A stretch of DNA of 64,000 bases from Prochlorococcus sp. MIT 0604 (lineage in GTDB: Bacteria; Cyanobacteriota; Cyanobacteriia; PCC-6307; Cyanobiaceae). Positions 18,014 through 26,525 of the stretch are shown one piece after another; the stretch's first letter is position 1, and each line of letters opens with the position of its first letter. Below the pieces are notes generated by a model. That model saw nothing but the letters and a program-made list of their open reading frames with translations, had not been told where the DNA came from and did no database searches. The stretch lies in assembly GCF_000757845.1 (NCBI RefSeq), contig NZ_CP007753.1, forward strand, positions 806,001-870,000, read 5' to 3'. Both the position numbers and the translations under genes were made by a program.

Positions 18014-19057
18014 TTATATATCTTTAAATGATTCTTTGATTAGAACCTGTATTACTACAGCTAATGGAAGAGATAGTATTAAACCTAATGGACCAAAAAT
18101 GAAGGTAAATCCAAATTGTGATATTAATGTCAAACCAGGAAGTAAGTTTGCTTTTTTCTTCAATATAGAAGGCATTATTATATAGCTTTCAATATTTTGA
18201 ATGATTACATAAGCTCCTAAAACGGCCAGTGGTTTCCAAAAATTATCTAATAGTGCAATTGAGATTGGAAATACACCACTAATAACTGGTCCTATATTTG
18301 GAATTATATTAAGAACCATGGCTATTAAAGCATTTGAGATAACATATTTGACATCTAATATAGACAAAACTATTAATGATAATAAACCTACTGATAATGA
18401 GCTTATGACCATAGAAAAGGTCCAATTTGCTAATGCAATATTGCATTTTTCCAGTATATTTCTAAATTTGTTGCGATAATTTTTTGGAATTAATAGAAGT
18501 ATGTTTTCTTTATATTGTTTTGGTTCAATAGAAATCATCAAACTCACTGCTAATACGAATATTAATTTCAATAGACCTGAACCCAGATTACCAGCTATGT
18601 TTATTAAATTCTTAAAACTTTCTTGAATGGCTTTTGCAATGGTTGAGGCATCTGGAATGGTAACTACATTATTTATAAGACTGAAAATGTCTATAGAATT
18701 TTCTGATTGTTCTCCATAAAATAGGCTATTAAATTTGTTCAGATTTGAATTAATCAATATATTTATTTTTGATAAACCATTTGGAATATCAACTAGTATT
18801 TCATTAAACTCTTTTATAAAAGGTGGCAATACAAGAATAAAAATAGTAAATACTATTATTGATATAACTGTTAAGACAAGAAACAATGACAACGATCGGG
18901 GAATTTTCAACACCTTTTGCATTTGATTACATAAATTACATACAATATTTGAAATTACTAAAGAACAAATTATTAACAAGAGAAAATCTCTTAAAGTCCA
19001 TATTATTAACGAAGTAATTAAAATTGCTACTAACTTGAAATATGATGAACTACTCAA
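18014..19057 (-). CDS. AI-2E family transporter / PerM-type permease
   Basis: Polytopic membrane protein of 347 residues. Hydrophobic pairs lie at both ends, with a soluble/amphipathic stretch of about residues 70-150 between them. The family motif VISNALIAMVLNIIPNIGPVISGVFPI lies around residue 240, and GPLGLILSLPLAVVIQVLIKE lies near the C-terminus. Family members include TqsA (AI-2 export), YdgH/PerM-type proteins and Na+/H+ antiporters, so the substrate is undetermined. Translation appears to start at TTG 19057, 13 bases after the psb28 stop, so the two genes are probably co-transcribed. Confidence 0.88.
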   Translation of the reverse strand: MSSSSYFKLVAILITSLIIWTLRDFLLLIICSLVISNIVCNLCNQMQKVLKIPRSLSLFLVLTVISIIVFTIFILVLPPFIKEFNEILVDIPNGLSKINILINSNLNKFNSLFYGEQSENSIDIFSLINNVVTIPDASTIAKAIQESFKNLINIAGNLGSGLLKLIFVLAVSLMISIEPKQYKENILLLIPKNYRNKFRNILEKCNIALANWTFSMVISSLSVGLLSLIVLSILDVKYVISNALIAMVLNIIPNIGPVISGVFPISIALLDNFWKPLAVLGAYVIIQNIESYIIMPSILKKKANLLPGLTLISQFGFTFIFGPLGLILSLPLAVVIQVLIKESFKDI

Positions 19058-19070
19058 TTTTCAAAATATT

Positions 19071-19424
19071 CTACTTCTTCTCAGAATATCCTAATCCATT
19101 TGATTTGGCATAACTATTTGCAAACCTCATAAATCTATCAAAGTCTAATGTGTTCTTCCAAATATAAACTGCTTCCAAAAATATTGGTTCTCCATCAACA
19201 AACTTTACTTTAACTTCCCTAGTTAGTATTTCACCTTCAGAGTCAATCATACGCATACCTGTGATTTCACCGTCTGTAATTGAAGATAGTGCCTGAGGTT
19301 TTTCGAACAAAAATAATGCTTGGCCGGTAGTACCATCCTTACTCCTAGTCAGTCTTATTTCAGGAACTACTGGCTCATCTGTTCCTTCATAAAATTGTAT
19401 TTTTGCAGTTTTATTTGATGTCAT
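19071..19424 (-). CDS. psb28: Photosystem II reaction centre Psb28 protein
   Basis: Soluble assembly factor that binds the cytoplasmic face of photosystem II intermediates (RC47) and affects chlorophyll-protein synthesis. The 117-residue product matches the family throughout: [45 protein letters not shown] and the [19 protein letters not shown] tail. It is the normal length. It lies upstream of the AI-2E-family gene and downstream of the mnmH gene's 3' side on the minus strand, with 56 bases between it and mnmH. Confidence 0.96.
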   Translation of the reverse strand: MTSNKTAKIQFYEGTDEPVVPEIRLTRSKDGTTGQALFLFEKPQALSSITDGEITGMRMIDSEGEILTREVKVKFVDGEPIFLEAVYIWKNTLDFDRFMRFANSYAKSNGLGYSEKK

Positions 19425-19480
19425 GACATTCTTTTATAATTTTTTATTTTAGGAAATATTTTTCACATTCGTTTGTAATT

Positions 19481-20524
19481 TTATAAAACATTATTTATTA
19501 ACTTTAGGATCTTTTCATCATATTGTTTGTCTGTTAAATCTAATAACTTGATATTTGTTTTGCCAACCTTTTCATATTCGTAACATTTATCATAATAATT
19601 TAGAACTGATCTGCAAACTAAGTCCCATCTCTCATTATTAATAGATTCTAGGGCTATTTTTGTTCTTTGCGGTCCTAATCTTTTTTTTATTCGTAATACA
19701 GATTCTTTGAGTTCCTTTTTCTTAAAAACACTATAAGTATCTATCAACTCATCTAATCTATTTGATTCGCTCCTTAAAATTTCAATTCTCCTTGAATTTT
19801 TCATCTGTTTGAAGAATTCATGAGGGATTTTACATTTACCTATATTTGCACTTTCAGCTTCTACAAAGATATTATTAGAACATTTAAAAGAATTTAATTT
19901 TTCTGCAATAATATTTTCAAATTGTTCATTTGAAGGTTGTTCTTTCATTCCTAAACCTCCAAATGTACTTCCTCTATGACAAGCAAATCCTTCAAGATCA
20001 ATAGTTTGGTATTTATATTTATCTAGTAATGATAATAATCTTGTCTTCCCTGTTCCTGTTTTTCCGCCAATTACTACAATATTCAACTTTTTTGAAAAAC
20101 TATCTAATACCCATCTCCTATATATTTTATATCCTCCATTAAGTGTAACGATATTTAATTTAAATTTTTCTAGTAACCATGCAATACTTTGTGACCGCAT
20201 ACCCCCTCTAGAACAATATATTCTTATAAAAAGTTCTTTATTATTATTTTCAGAAATATTTTTATATGAGTCAATACTCATAAATAAATTATCAAGAAGA
20301 AATTCCATTTTCTTTTCAAAAAATTTTAATCCCTCTATTACAGCTTTTTTTCTTCCTTCTTTTTTGTAAATCGTCCCAATTATTGATCTCTCATCATTAT
20401 CAAATAGTGGAATATTAATAGAATTAGGCATGTGTCCTTTATAATATTCACCTGGGCTCCTAACATCTATAAGTGGTCCTTTAAAACATCTAAATTTCTT
20501 TAGTTCTTTTCTTTCGAAATACAT
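19481..20524 (-). CDS. mnmH: tRNA 2-selenouridine synthase
   Basis: Also known as SelU/YbbB. It replaces the sulfur of 2-thiouridine-34 in certain tRNAs with selenium, via a geranylated intermediate. The 347-residue protein has an N-terminal rhodanese domain (LIDVRSPGEY..GHMPNSINIPLF) with active-site Cys104 in YCSRGGMRSQS. A P-loop domain follows with GGKTGTGKT at 153-161 and HRGSTFGGLG. Activity needs selenophosphate from SelD, which is not in the window. Divergent from the GUN4 gene. Confidence 0.93.
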   Translation of the reverse strand: MYFERKELKKFRCFKGPLIDVRSPGEYYKGHMPNSINIPLFDNDERSIIGTIYKKEGRKKAVIEGLKFFEKKMEFLLDNLFMSIDSYKNISENNNKELFIRIYCSRGGMRSQSIAWLLEKFKLNIVTLNGGYKIYRRWVLDSFSKKLNIVVIGGKTGTGKTRLLSLLDKYKYQTIDLEGFACHRGSTFGGLGMKEQPSNEQFENIIAEKLNSFKCSNNIFVEAESANIGKCKIPHEFFKQMKNSRRIEILRSESNRLDELIDTYSVFKKKELKESVLRIKKRLGPQRTKIALESINNERWDLVCRSVLNYYDKCYEYEKVGKTNIKLLDLTDKQYDEKILKLINNVL

Positions 20525-20557
20525 GGATAGTTTTTATTTTTTGATAGATTTTTTAAA

Positions 20558-21277
20558 ATGAATAACAAAGAACAAGATAACCATAATAATGCTACATTAG
20601 ATCTTATAAAAAAATTCATAGATTTCAATCAAAGAAAAAGAATAAATTTATTAAGTCAAATAGAATCTGAATTCGAAAATATTTATAAACTTGGCCCTTC
20701 TCTTTTTGATATCTTTGATAAAGATGGAGATGACTGGGCTGCTGGTTGGATATTGCAAGTTTTAAAGAAATTTAAGCCTGAATTCTTTGAAAACTCTAAA
20801 TTCAATAATTGGTTTAATACATATTCAGATATTGATATTAATTATGAAGATTTGCAATTGATGTTGGTTGAGCAAAAGTTTGAAGAAGCAGATAGGTTAA
20901 CAAGTTCATACTTACGTAAATTAGCTGGAAAATTAGCTGAAAAACGTGGATATGTTTTCTACAGTGAAGTTAAGAATATGTCAGGTAAAGATCTACAAAC
21001 AATAGATAGATTGTGGATTATTTATTCTAATGGTAGATTTGGATTCTCAATTCAAGCAAAGATATTAAAATCAGTAGGAGAAAAGTATGAATTAATGTGG
21101 CCGAAAATAGGTTGGAAAAAAGATGGCTTGTGGACTAGATATCCTGGATCTTTTCGATGGTCATTGGATGCTCCTGATGGACATATGCCTTTAATAAATC
21201 AACTAAGAGGAGTAAGACTTATGGACTCGATACTAAGGCATCCTGCTATTGCAGAAAGACATAATAATATTCTTTAA
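20558..21277 (+). CDS. GUN4-domain protein
   Basis: GUN4 binds porphyrins and stimulates Mg-chelatase, the first step committed to chlorophyll. The C-terminal half (about residues 95-230) carries the GUN4 fold motifs: DLQLMLVEQKFEEADRLT, TIDRLWIIYSNGRFGFSIQAKI, YELMWPKIGWK and PGSFRWSLDAPDGHMPLINQLRG. The N-terminal ~90 residues form a separate helical region as in cyanobacterial Gun4. Close size (239 residues) fits the true regulator, but Gun4 paralogues exist, so I leave the symbol empty. The next plus-strand gene begins 48 bases later. Confidence 0.88.
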   Translation: MNNKEQDNHNNATLDLIKKFIDFNQRKRINLLSQIESEFENIYKLGPSLFDIFDKDGDDWAAGWILQVLKKFKPEFFENSKFNNWFNTYSDIDINYEDLQLMLVEQKFEEADRLTSSYLRKLAGKLAEKRGYVFYSEVKNMSGKDLQTIDRLWIIYSNGRFGFSIQAKILKSVGEKYELMWPKIGWKKDGLWTRYPGSFRWSLDAPDGHMPLINQLRGVRLMDSILRHPAIAERHNNIL

Positions 21278-21325
21278 AATAAGGTATTTAATAAGTTAAA
21301 ATTAAGAGAGTATCAAAATATTGTT

Positions 21326-21760
21326 ATGTCCTTATTTCGGGGCAAAAATATTTTAAAAAAATTTTTTAAGAGACCAAAGATTAACTGGTCTAATTACGAA
21401 TTCGAATCATCATTACAGTTAAATGAATTTGTCGATCAATTATTAGAACCTATAAAATATTCTCAATCAAATTATCTTATAAAACTTGGTTTACATGAAG
21501 CTCTTGTTAATGCAGTAAAACATGGAAACAAATTAGATCCTAAAAAAAATATAAGAGTAAGACGAATAATTACTCCTAATTGGTGTGTTTGGCAAATTCA
21601 AGATCAAGGTAATGGTTTAGAAATAAAAAAAAGAGACTACAAATTACCAAAAAAAATAAGTAGTGTTAATGGACGTGGTCTTTATATTATAAATGAATGT
21701 TTTGATGACATTAGATGGAGTAGTAAAGGTAATAGGCTTCAGTTGGCTTTAAAAAGGTGA
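21326..21760 (+). CDS. Anti-sigma-factor-type ATP-binding protein (HATPase_c_2)
   Basis: GHKL-fold serine kinase/regulator domain of the RsbW/SpoIIAB class. The 144-residue protein has the N-box GLHEALVNAVKHGN (Glu, Asn, His), the G1 motif DQGNGLE and the G2 motif NGRGLYIINECFDD. Such proteins bind or phosphorylate anti-anti-sigma partners; the target here is unknown. Positively charged N-terminus (FRGKNILKKFFKRPK). Its 3' end overlaps the convergent 21739-22002 gene by 22 bases. Confidence 0.85.
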   Translation: MSLFRGKNILKKFFKRPKINWSNYEFESSLQLNEFVDQLLEPIKYSQSNYLIKLGLHEALVNAVKHGNKLDPKKNIRVRRIITPNWCVWQIQDQGNGLEIKKRDYKLPKKISSVNGRGLYIINECFDDIRWSSKGNRLQLALKR

Positions 21761-22002
21761 TTTTTACTAGGGCAAGGTTGATCTACGTTAATTTCTTTTA
21801 ACCATTTAATACTTTCTTCTATATACTCAATAGTTTCCTTCTCATTACAAGAAATAATTAAATGGCATAATCCCGCCGAAATCAGTTCTGCAGATCGTTT
21901 ATATTTATTTCCTTTATCTTTATGCCATTTAGAGTGATCAATCTTTAATTTGTCATTAAGACTTTGAACAAGCTGAATAGTATCTTTATCCCAATAAGTC
22001 AT
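21739..22002 (-). CDS. Conserved cyanobacterial hypothetical protein (possibly DUF6439)
   Basis: The 87-residue product is predicted helical, starting MTYWDKDTIQLVQSLNDKL, with a central HSKWHKDKGNKYKRSAELISAGLCHLII segment and a short polar C-terminus. No membrane helix or catalytic motif is visible. The DUF6439 suggestion is from memory of size and pattern and is uncertain. It is 12 bases upstream of the methyltransferase stop/start junction region on the minus strand: the methyltransferase gene ends upstream at 22015 and this gene starts at 22002, so they are probably co-transcribed. Its 3' end overlaps the convergent ATPase gene. Confidence 0.62.
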   Translation of the reverse strand: MTYWDKDTIQLVQSLNDKLKIDHSKWHKDKGNKYKRSAELISAGLCHLIISCNEKETIEYIEESIKWLKEINVDQPCPSKNHLFKAN

Positions 22003-22014
22003 AAAATTTTTTAT

Positions 22015-23070
22015 TTACTTTACAGCAGACCATACTTTGGTCATAAAAAAGGAATTTGATTTTACATCTTTAAACCCTACTTCCTCTATTTTAGAATCTA
22101 TATCCTCTTTTATGTAATCAAAATAAAAAGGCTCATGAAATGATTTATAGAAGTTTTCCATTATGGATGTGAAGTCAGGTGAATCACTTATTTGAATTGA
22201 ATCAGCTAACACTAATACTCCCCCAGGTTCAAGAACTCTAAAAAATTCATTTAATACTTTAGCTCTAATTGTTCTAGGTAATTCATGAAATAAGTAAACA
22301 CAAGAAATACATTGAAAACTATCATTTTCAAATGGTAATTCCTCAGCATTACCTTTTAATAACTGAATTAAATCTCCATCTAAATCTGAAATATATCTAC
22401 TTGCCTCTTTTAAGTATGAATCAGATAAATCAATTCCTGTAATTTTTTCTTTAGGAAATGCGGCTCTTAATTGTTTTAATGTTCTTCCTGATCCTGTAGC
22501 CACATCAAGTATTTTTATAGAACTTTTTTTTCTATTGCTAAACATTTCAAGTCCCTCTTTTATTGGCTTAATTATTCTTCTTCTCATTGAGTCAGCACTT
22601 CCATTGAAAAGTATCTCTACTTGTAGGTCATAAATGCTAGCTGAAAAATCTGATAAATAACCATCTGTTTGGTGATGAAAATTTCTCAAGTAATATTGAG
22701 GATAATTATCTTTATCTATTGATTTTGGAAGATCGTCAAAGTTTTGTTTTCTGCGTCTATCCCATGTGTTAGGCATATCAAGCCAAATTTTTGGATATTG
22801 AGTTAGATATCTAAGCCATGGTTCGTCAAACACTAATTTTTTTGGATATACATTATTTTCTGCATCATTCCAATCTTCTTCTCTTAAAATATCCATTGAA
22901 TTTTGGATTTGCATTAGAAGATCCTTATCTATATCAAAATTTTCAAGCTTCGAATCAGGAAGAATAAAATTCATTAATCTTGAACTGATCTGCTTATGAG
23001 CGAAACCTGCAATGCTTTTGCTTTGTTGTAGCGTTTTATATGCAATTTTTGAAATAGATTCCCTAGCCAT
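22015..23070 (-). CDS. Class I SAM-dependent methyltransferase with an N-terminal extension
   Basis: The 351-residue protein carries a UbiE/COQ5-like Rossmann methyltransferase domain in its C-terminal half. This has motif I ILDVATGSGRTLKQL, motif II GIDLSDSYLKEA, ELPFENDSFQCISCVYLFHELP and VLEPGGVLVLADS. The first ~175 residues do not match a domain I recognise and include a Trp/Tyr-rich section (FDEPWLRYLTQYPKIWLDMP). The substrate is unknown. It lies downstream of glnA, separated by a strong terminator, so it has its own promoter. Confidence 0.85.
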   Translation of the reverse strand: MARESISKIAYKTLQQSKSIAGFAHKQISSRLMNFILPDSKLENFDIDKDLLMQIQNSMDILREEDWNDAENNVYPKKLVFDEPWLRYLTQYPKIWLDMPNTWDRRRKQNFDDLPKSIDKDNYPQYYLRNFHHQTDGYLSDFSASIYDLQVEILFNGSADSMRRRIIKPIKEGLEMFSNRKKSSIKILDVATGSGRTLKQLRAAFPKEKITGIDLSDSYLKEASRYISDLDGDLIQLLKGNAEELPFENDSFQCISCVYLFHELPRTIRAKVLNEFFRVLEPGGVLVLADSIQISDSPDFTSIMENFYKSFHEPFYFDYIKEDIDSKIEEVGFKDVKSNSFFMTKVWSAVK

Positions 23071-23098
23071 TTTTCAATTTATATATATCTATTCCAAC

Positions 23099-23147
23099 AA
23101 AAAAAAAATCAATTTGAGAATATTTTGTGATATTTCTCAAATTGATT
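23099..23147 (-). terminator. Rho-independent terminator of glnA
   Basis: On the minus strand, a perfect 14-base-pair stem (arms 23134-23147 and 23107-23120, AATCAATTTGAGAA with its complement) closes a 13-base loop. Its 3' arm runs directly into a run of ten T (23108-23099). It begins 25 bases after the glnA stop and ends 28 bases before the methyltransferase start. It is the clearest intrinsic terminator in the window. Confidence 0.85.
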
Positions 23148-23171
23148 AATTTAAACTAATGAGTTTTTTAA

Positions 23172-24593
23172 TTATGCATCGTAATACATGAAAAATTCAT
23201 GTGGATGAGGCCTTTGTCTTAGTTGTTGTACCTCTTCGTATTTAATATCGATAAAGTTATCAATAAAATCTTCAGTAAATACTCCCCCAGCTAATAAATA
23301 ATCCTTATCTGCTTTTAGCGCATTAAGTGAGTCATTTAGAGATGAAGGTACTGTATCAATTTTTGCTAGTTCATCAGCTGGAAGTTCAAATAAATCTACG
23401 TCTACTCCATCACCAGGATCAATTTGATTTTTAATTCCATCAATACCAGCAAGCATCATTACAGAAAAAGCTAAGTAAGGATTTGCAAGTGCGTCACCTG
23501 ATCTGAATTCTAATCTTTTAGCTTTAGGGCTTGGTCCAGTTAAAGGTATTCTTACGGCAGCTGATCTATTACCCTCAGAATAAACTAGATTTACAGGTGC
23601 TTCGAATCCTGGAACCAAACGTTTATAACTATTTGTAGTTGGGTTAGTAAATGCTAAGAATGATGGAGCGTGTTTAAGTATACCTCCGATGTACCATCTT
23701 GCTGTTTGAGATAAATTTGCATATGCCCCTTCACCAAAAAATAGTGGCTGCCCACTCTTCCATAAACTTTGGTGAACATGCATTCCAGTACCATTATCGT
23801 TAAATACAGGCTTGGGCATAAACGTTGCAGTTTTTCCATATTTTTTAGCGACATTCCTGACAACATATTTATAAGTCATTACGTTATCAGCAGAATTTAT
23901 TAACGAATCAAATTTCATTCCAAGTTCGTGTTGACCTGCACCAGCAACTTCATGGTGATGCTTTTCTGTGGGTATGCCTAATTCACCCATTAAAAGCAGC
24001 ATTTCAGATCTGATGTCTTGCGCAGTATCATTTGGAGAAACTGGGAAATAACCCTCTTTGTATTGGATCTTGTATCCTAAATTTCCGCCTTCTTCAACCC
24101 TCCCTGTATTCCATGGAGCTTCAATTGTATCTACACTATAAAAGCAGGAACCTTCTTTTGAGTCGTATCTCACGTCATCAAATAAGAAGAATTCTGGCTC
24201 CGGTCCAAAAAATGCTGTATCAGCAATTCCAGTAGACTCTAAGTACTTTAAAGCCTTTTGAGCTAAAGATCTTGGGCATCTATCATAAGGCTCACCACTT
24301 CTAGGTTCTTGGATAGAGCAAATCATACTTAGAGTTTTATGTTTATAAAAAGGATCTATCCATGCTGTACTTGCATCAGGAACCATTGACATATCAGAGG
24401 CGTTAATTGCTTTCCAACCTCTTATTGATGAACCATCAAATGCTAGACCTTCAGTAAATGAATCCTCTTCTATCATGTCTGATGTAAGAGTTAAATGTTG
24501 CCATTTACCATGGATGTCTGTGAATTTTAAATCGATTAGTTCAATTCCTTCGTCTTTAATTTGACTTAAAACATCTTGTGGAGACTTAGACAT
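23172..24593 (-). CDS. glnA: Glutamine synthetase type I
   Basis: ATP-dependent ligase that makes glutamine from glutamate and ammonium, the entry point of the GS-GOGAT cycle. The product from ATG 24593 ([16 protein letters not shown]) is 473 residues, the classical GSI length. It includes [19 protein letters not shown], the [16 protein letters not shown] loop, [10 protein letters not shown] and NRSAAVRIP. An upstream in-frame ATG at 24650 would add 19 residues, but it falls inside the promoter region and is rejected. A GTTN8TAC NtcA-like site plus a TAATTT -10 lies just upstream, and a strong terminator lies downstream, so it is monocistronic. Confidence 0.97.
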   Translation of the reverse strand: MSKSPQDVLSQIKDEGIELIDLKFTDIHGKWQHLTLTSDMIEEDSFTEGLAFDGSSIRGWKAINASDMSMVPDASTAWIDPFYKHKTLSMICSIQEPRSGEPYDRCPRSLAQKALKYLESTGIADTAFFGPEPEFFLFDDVRYDSKEGSCFYSVDTIEAPWNTGRVEEGGNLGYKIQYKEGYFPVSPNDTAQDIRSEMLLLMGELGIPTEKHHHEVAGAGQHELGMKFDSLINSADNVMTYKYVVRNVAKKYGKTATFMPKPVFNDNGTGMHVHQSLWKSGQPLFFGEGAYANLSQTARWYIGGILKHAPSFLAFTNPTTNSYKRLVPGFEAPVNLVYSEGNRSAAVRIPLTGPSPKAKRLEFRSGDALANPYLAFSVMMLAGIDGIKNQIDPGDGVDVDLFELPADELAKIDTVPSSLNDSLNALKADKDYLLAGGVFTEDFIDNFIDIKYEEVQQLRQRPHPHEFFMYYDA

Positions 24594-24615
24594 AACTTTT
24601 GAGATACCTTCTATG

Positions 24616-24657
24616 AAATTAATAACTTGATGATTCTTATTATGTATCAAACGTAAC
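24616..24657 (-). promoter_or_regulatory. NtcA-type promoter of glnA
   Basis: On the minus strand, GTT-N8-TAC (24657 to 24644) is followed by exactly 22 bases and then TAATTT (24621 to 24616). The consensus NtcA-activated architecture is GTAN8TAC, 22-24 bases, TAN3T. Only one position of the NtcA box differs (GTT for GTA). The predicted start would be about 15 bases upstream of ATG 24593. glnA is a standard NtcA target in cyanobacteria under nitrogen limitation; binding here is inferred. Confidence 0.65.
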
Positions 24658-24807
24658 TTTTTTCAACACTAGATGCGTTCTTTCAGTGTTTCAACTCATA
24701 ACTTTGATAATTATTTACTTAATTATTTAAATTGAATTAATTTCTATAAAAAAATATCGCTTAGTCGTCGATATTAGTTTAATTTAAAAGTAATTAAATG
24801 TAATGCT

Positions 24808-25992
24808 TTGACAGAAGCAAAACTTATTCCGGCTTTAAATAAAGAGAATTTATCTCATTTTTCAAAGACTTATGTTCCCTCTAGACTTTTATTAGGACCA
24901 GGGCCTTCAAATGCACATCCAGAAGTCTTAAGCGCTCTTTCTTTGAATCCTATTGGTCATTTAGATGAAGCATATATCTCATTGATGTCTGACGTACAGC
25001 AACTTTTAAGGTATACCTGGCAGTGCAACAATCGTCTTACACTCCCAATGAGTGGTACTGGTAGTGCAGCCATGGAAGCTTCCATAGCTAATTTTATTGA
25101 AGAAGGTGAAAAAATTCTTATTGCTAAAAAAGGATATTTTGGAGATAGATTAGTTGATATGGCAGCTAGATATAAAGCTCAAATTTCCGTTATTGAAAAA
25201 CCATGGGGTGAGGCTTTTACTTATGAGGAAATTAAGTATGAAATAGAGACTAAAAAACCAGCTATTTTTGCTATTGTCCATGCTGAAACATCAAGTGGTG
25301 TTTTACAACCTCTTGATGGTATTGGGGATATATGTAGAAAAAATAACTGCCTTTTTTTAGTTGATGCAGTTACTTCACTTGGCGCTTTAGAATTATTGAT
25401 AGACGAATGGAAAATTGATCTAGCATACAGTTGTAGTCAAAAGGGATTAAGTTGTCCCCCAGGATTAAGCCCTTTTACAATGAATAAAAGAGCTGAAGAA
25501 AAACTAAGTTCAAGAAAAACAAAAGTACCTAACTGGTATTTAGATTTATCTCTATTAAATAAATATTGGGGTTCTGATCGTGTTTATCATCATACTGCAC
25601 CAGTAAATATGAATTTTGCTATTCGTGAAGGTTTACGATTAATTGCGAAAGAGGGTTTAGAAAATGTTTGGAATAGACACAATACTAATGCAAAGAAACT
25701 TTGGGATGGTTTAGAAAGTCTTGGAATGGAATTACATGTATCAGAGAATTATAGATTGCCAACTTTAACCACAGTTAAAATACCTCCAGCAGTTGATGGG
25801 GATGGTTTTAGAAATCATCTCTTAAGAAATTTCGGAATTGAAATAGGAAATGGACTTGGAGAATTATCTGGTAAGGTGTGGCGTGTAGGGCTAATGGGTT
25901 TTAATTCATCTGAGGAAAATGTTGACAGATTATTAAACCTATTTGATACTGAGCTGAAGAAATTTTCTATTTTTGAGTCCTCAACTTTTTGA
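24808..25992 (+). CDS. Class V aminotransferase (alanine/serine-glyoxylate type)
   Basis: PLP enzyme of 394 residues, starting at TTG 24808. Motifs include PSRLLLGPGPSNAHPEVL, MSGTGSAAMEA, the HAETSSGV substrate loop and DAVTSLGALELLIDEW with the PLP-contacting Asp. The Schiff-base Lys lies in SCSQKGLSCPPGLSP. C-terminal VWRVGLMGFNSSEENVDRLL is typical of serine/alanine-glyoxylate transaminases. A photorespiratory role, converting glyoxylate to glycine, is likely but the amino donor is unproven. It is divergent from glnA and overlaps the convergent tadA 3' end by 26 bases. Confidence 0.92.
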   Translation: MTEAKLIPALNKENLSHFSKTYVPSRLLLGPGPSNAHPEVLSALSLNPIGHLDEAYISLMSDVQQLLRYTWQCNNRLTLPMSGTGSAAMEASIANFIEEGEKILIAKKGYFGDRLVDMAARYKAQISVIEKPWGEAFTYEEIKYEIETKKPAIFAIVHAETSSGVLQPLDGIGDICRKNNCLFLVDAVTSLGALELLIDEWKIDLAYSCSQKGLSCPPGLSPFTMNKRAEEKLSSRKTKVPNWYLDLSLLNKYWGSDRVYHHTAPVNMNFAIREGLRLIAKEGLENVWNRHNTNAKKLWDGLESLGMELHVSENYRLPTLTTVKIPPAVDGDGFRNHLLRNFGIEIGNGLGELSGKVWRVGLMGFNSSEENVDRLLNLFDTELKKFSIFESSTF

Positions 25993-26482
25993 ACCAAATC
26001 TGTAATATTTGACTGCATTCATCTTCTAGGATACCTCCAATTATTTCCATTTTGTGATGAGCACTTTCATGTTTTGATAGGTCAATTGAACCACCCAATC
26101 CACCTCTTTTCTTATCGTAAGCCCCGAAAATAACTTTACCCATCCGCGCTTGAATAAGAGCAGAGGAACACATAGTACAAGGTTCTAAATTTGTGATAAT
26201 AGTACATTCATTAAATCTCCAATCATTTTTTATTAGAGATGCCTGCCTAAGTGCCATTATCTCAGCATGACCTAATGGATCTTTATTTATATACCTCGTG
26301 TTAACCCCTCTCCCGATACATCTTCCTCTCTCATCTAAAATTATTGAACAGATTGGTAGCTCAATTTTTCCAATTTCTTTGGATCTTCTCAATATCGAAT
26401 TCATCCAGAAATTGTATTTTGAATTATTTGTTTTTTTTTGTTGTTTTTCATTACTATTTCCATTTTCAAAAATATATCTCAT
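25967..26482 (-). CDS. tadA: tRNA-specific adenosine-34 deaminase
   Basis: Zinc deaminase that converts wobble adenosine to inosine in tRNA-Arg(ACG). The 171-residue protein has the catalytic HAE at residues 72-74, the PCTMC zinc site at 101-105, and MGKVIFGAYDKKRGGLGG. An N-terminal polar extension of about 20 residues precedes the deaminase core. Its last 26 bases overlap the convergent aminotransferase gene. It is divergent from the decarboxylase gene, with a 43-base gap. Confidence 0.93.
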   Translation of the reverse strand: MRYIFENGNSNEKQQKKTNNSKYNFWMNSILRRSKEIGKIELPICSIILDERGRCIGRGVNTRYINKDPLGHAEIMALRQASLIKNDWRFNECTIITNLEPCTMCSSALIQARMGKVIFGAYDKKRGGLGGSIDLSKHESAHHKMEIIGGILEDECSQILQIWFKKLRTQK

Positions 26483-26525
26483 TTACCGATATTGAGAATA
26501 GAATTATTAATAGATATCTTATCTG

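Noticed and set aside
24594..24650. Upstream ATG at 24650 extending glnA by 19 residues
   Set aside because: It lies within the NtcA-like box/-10 region and the 473-residue start at 24593 is the classical length.
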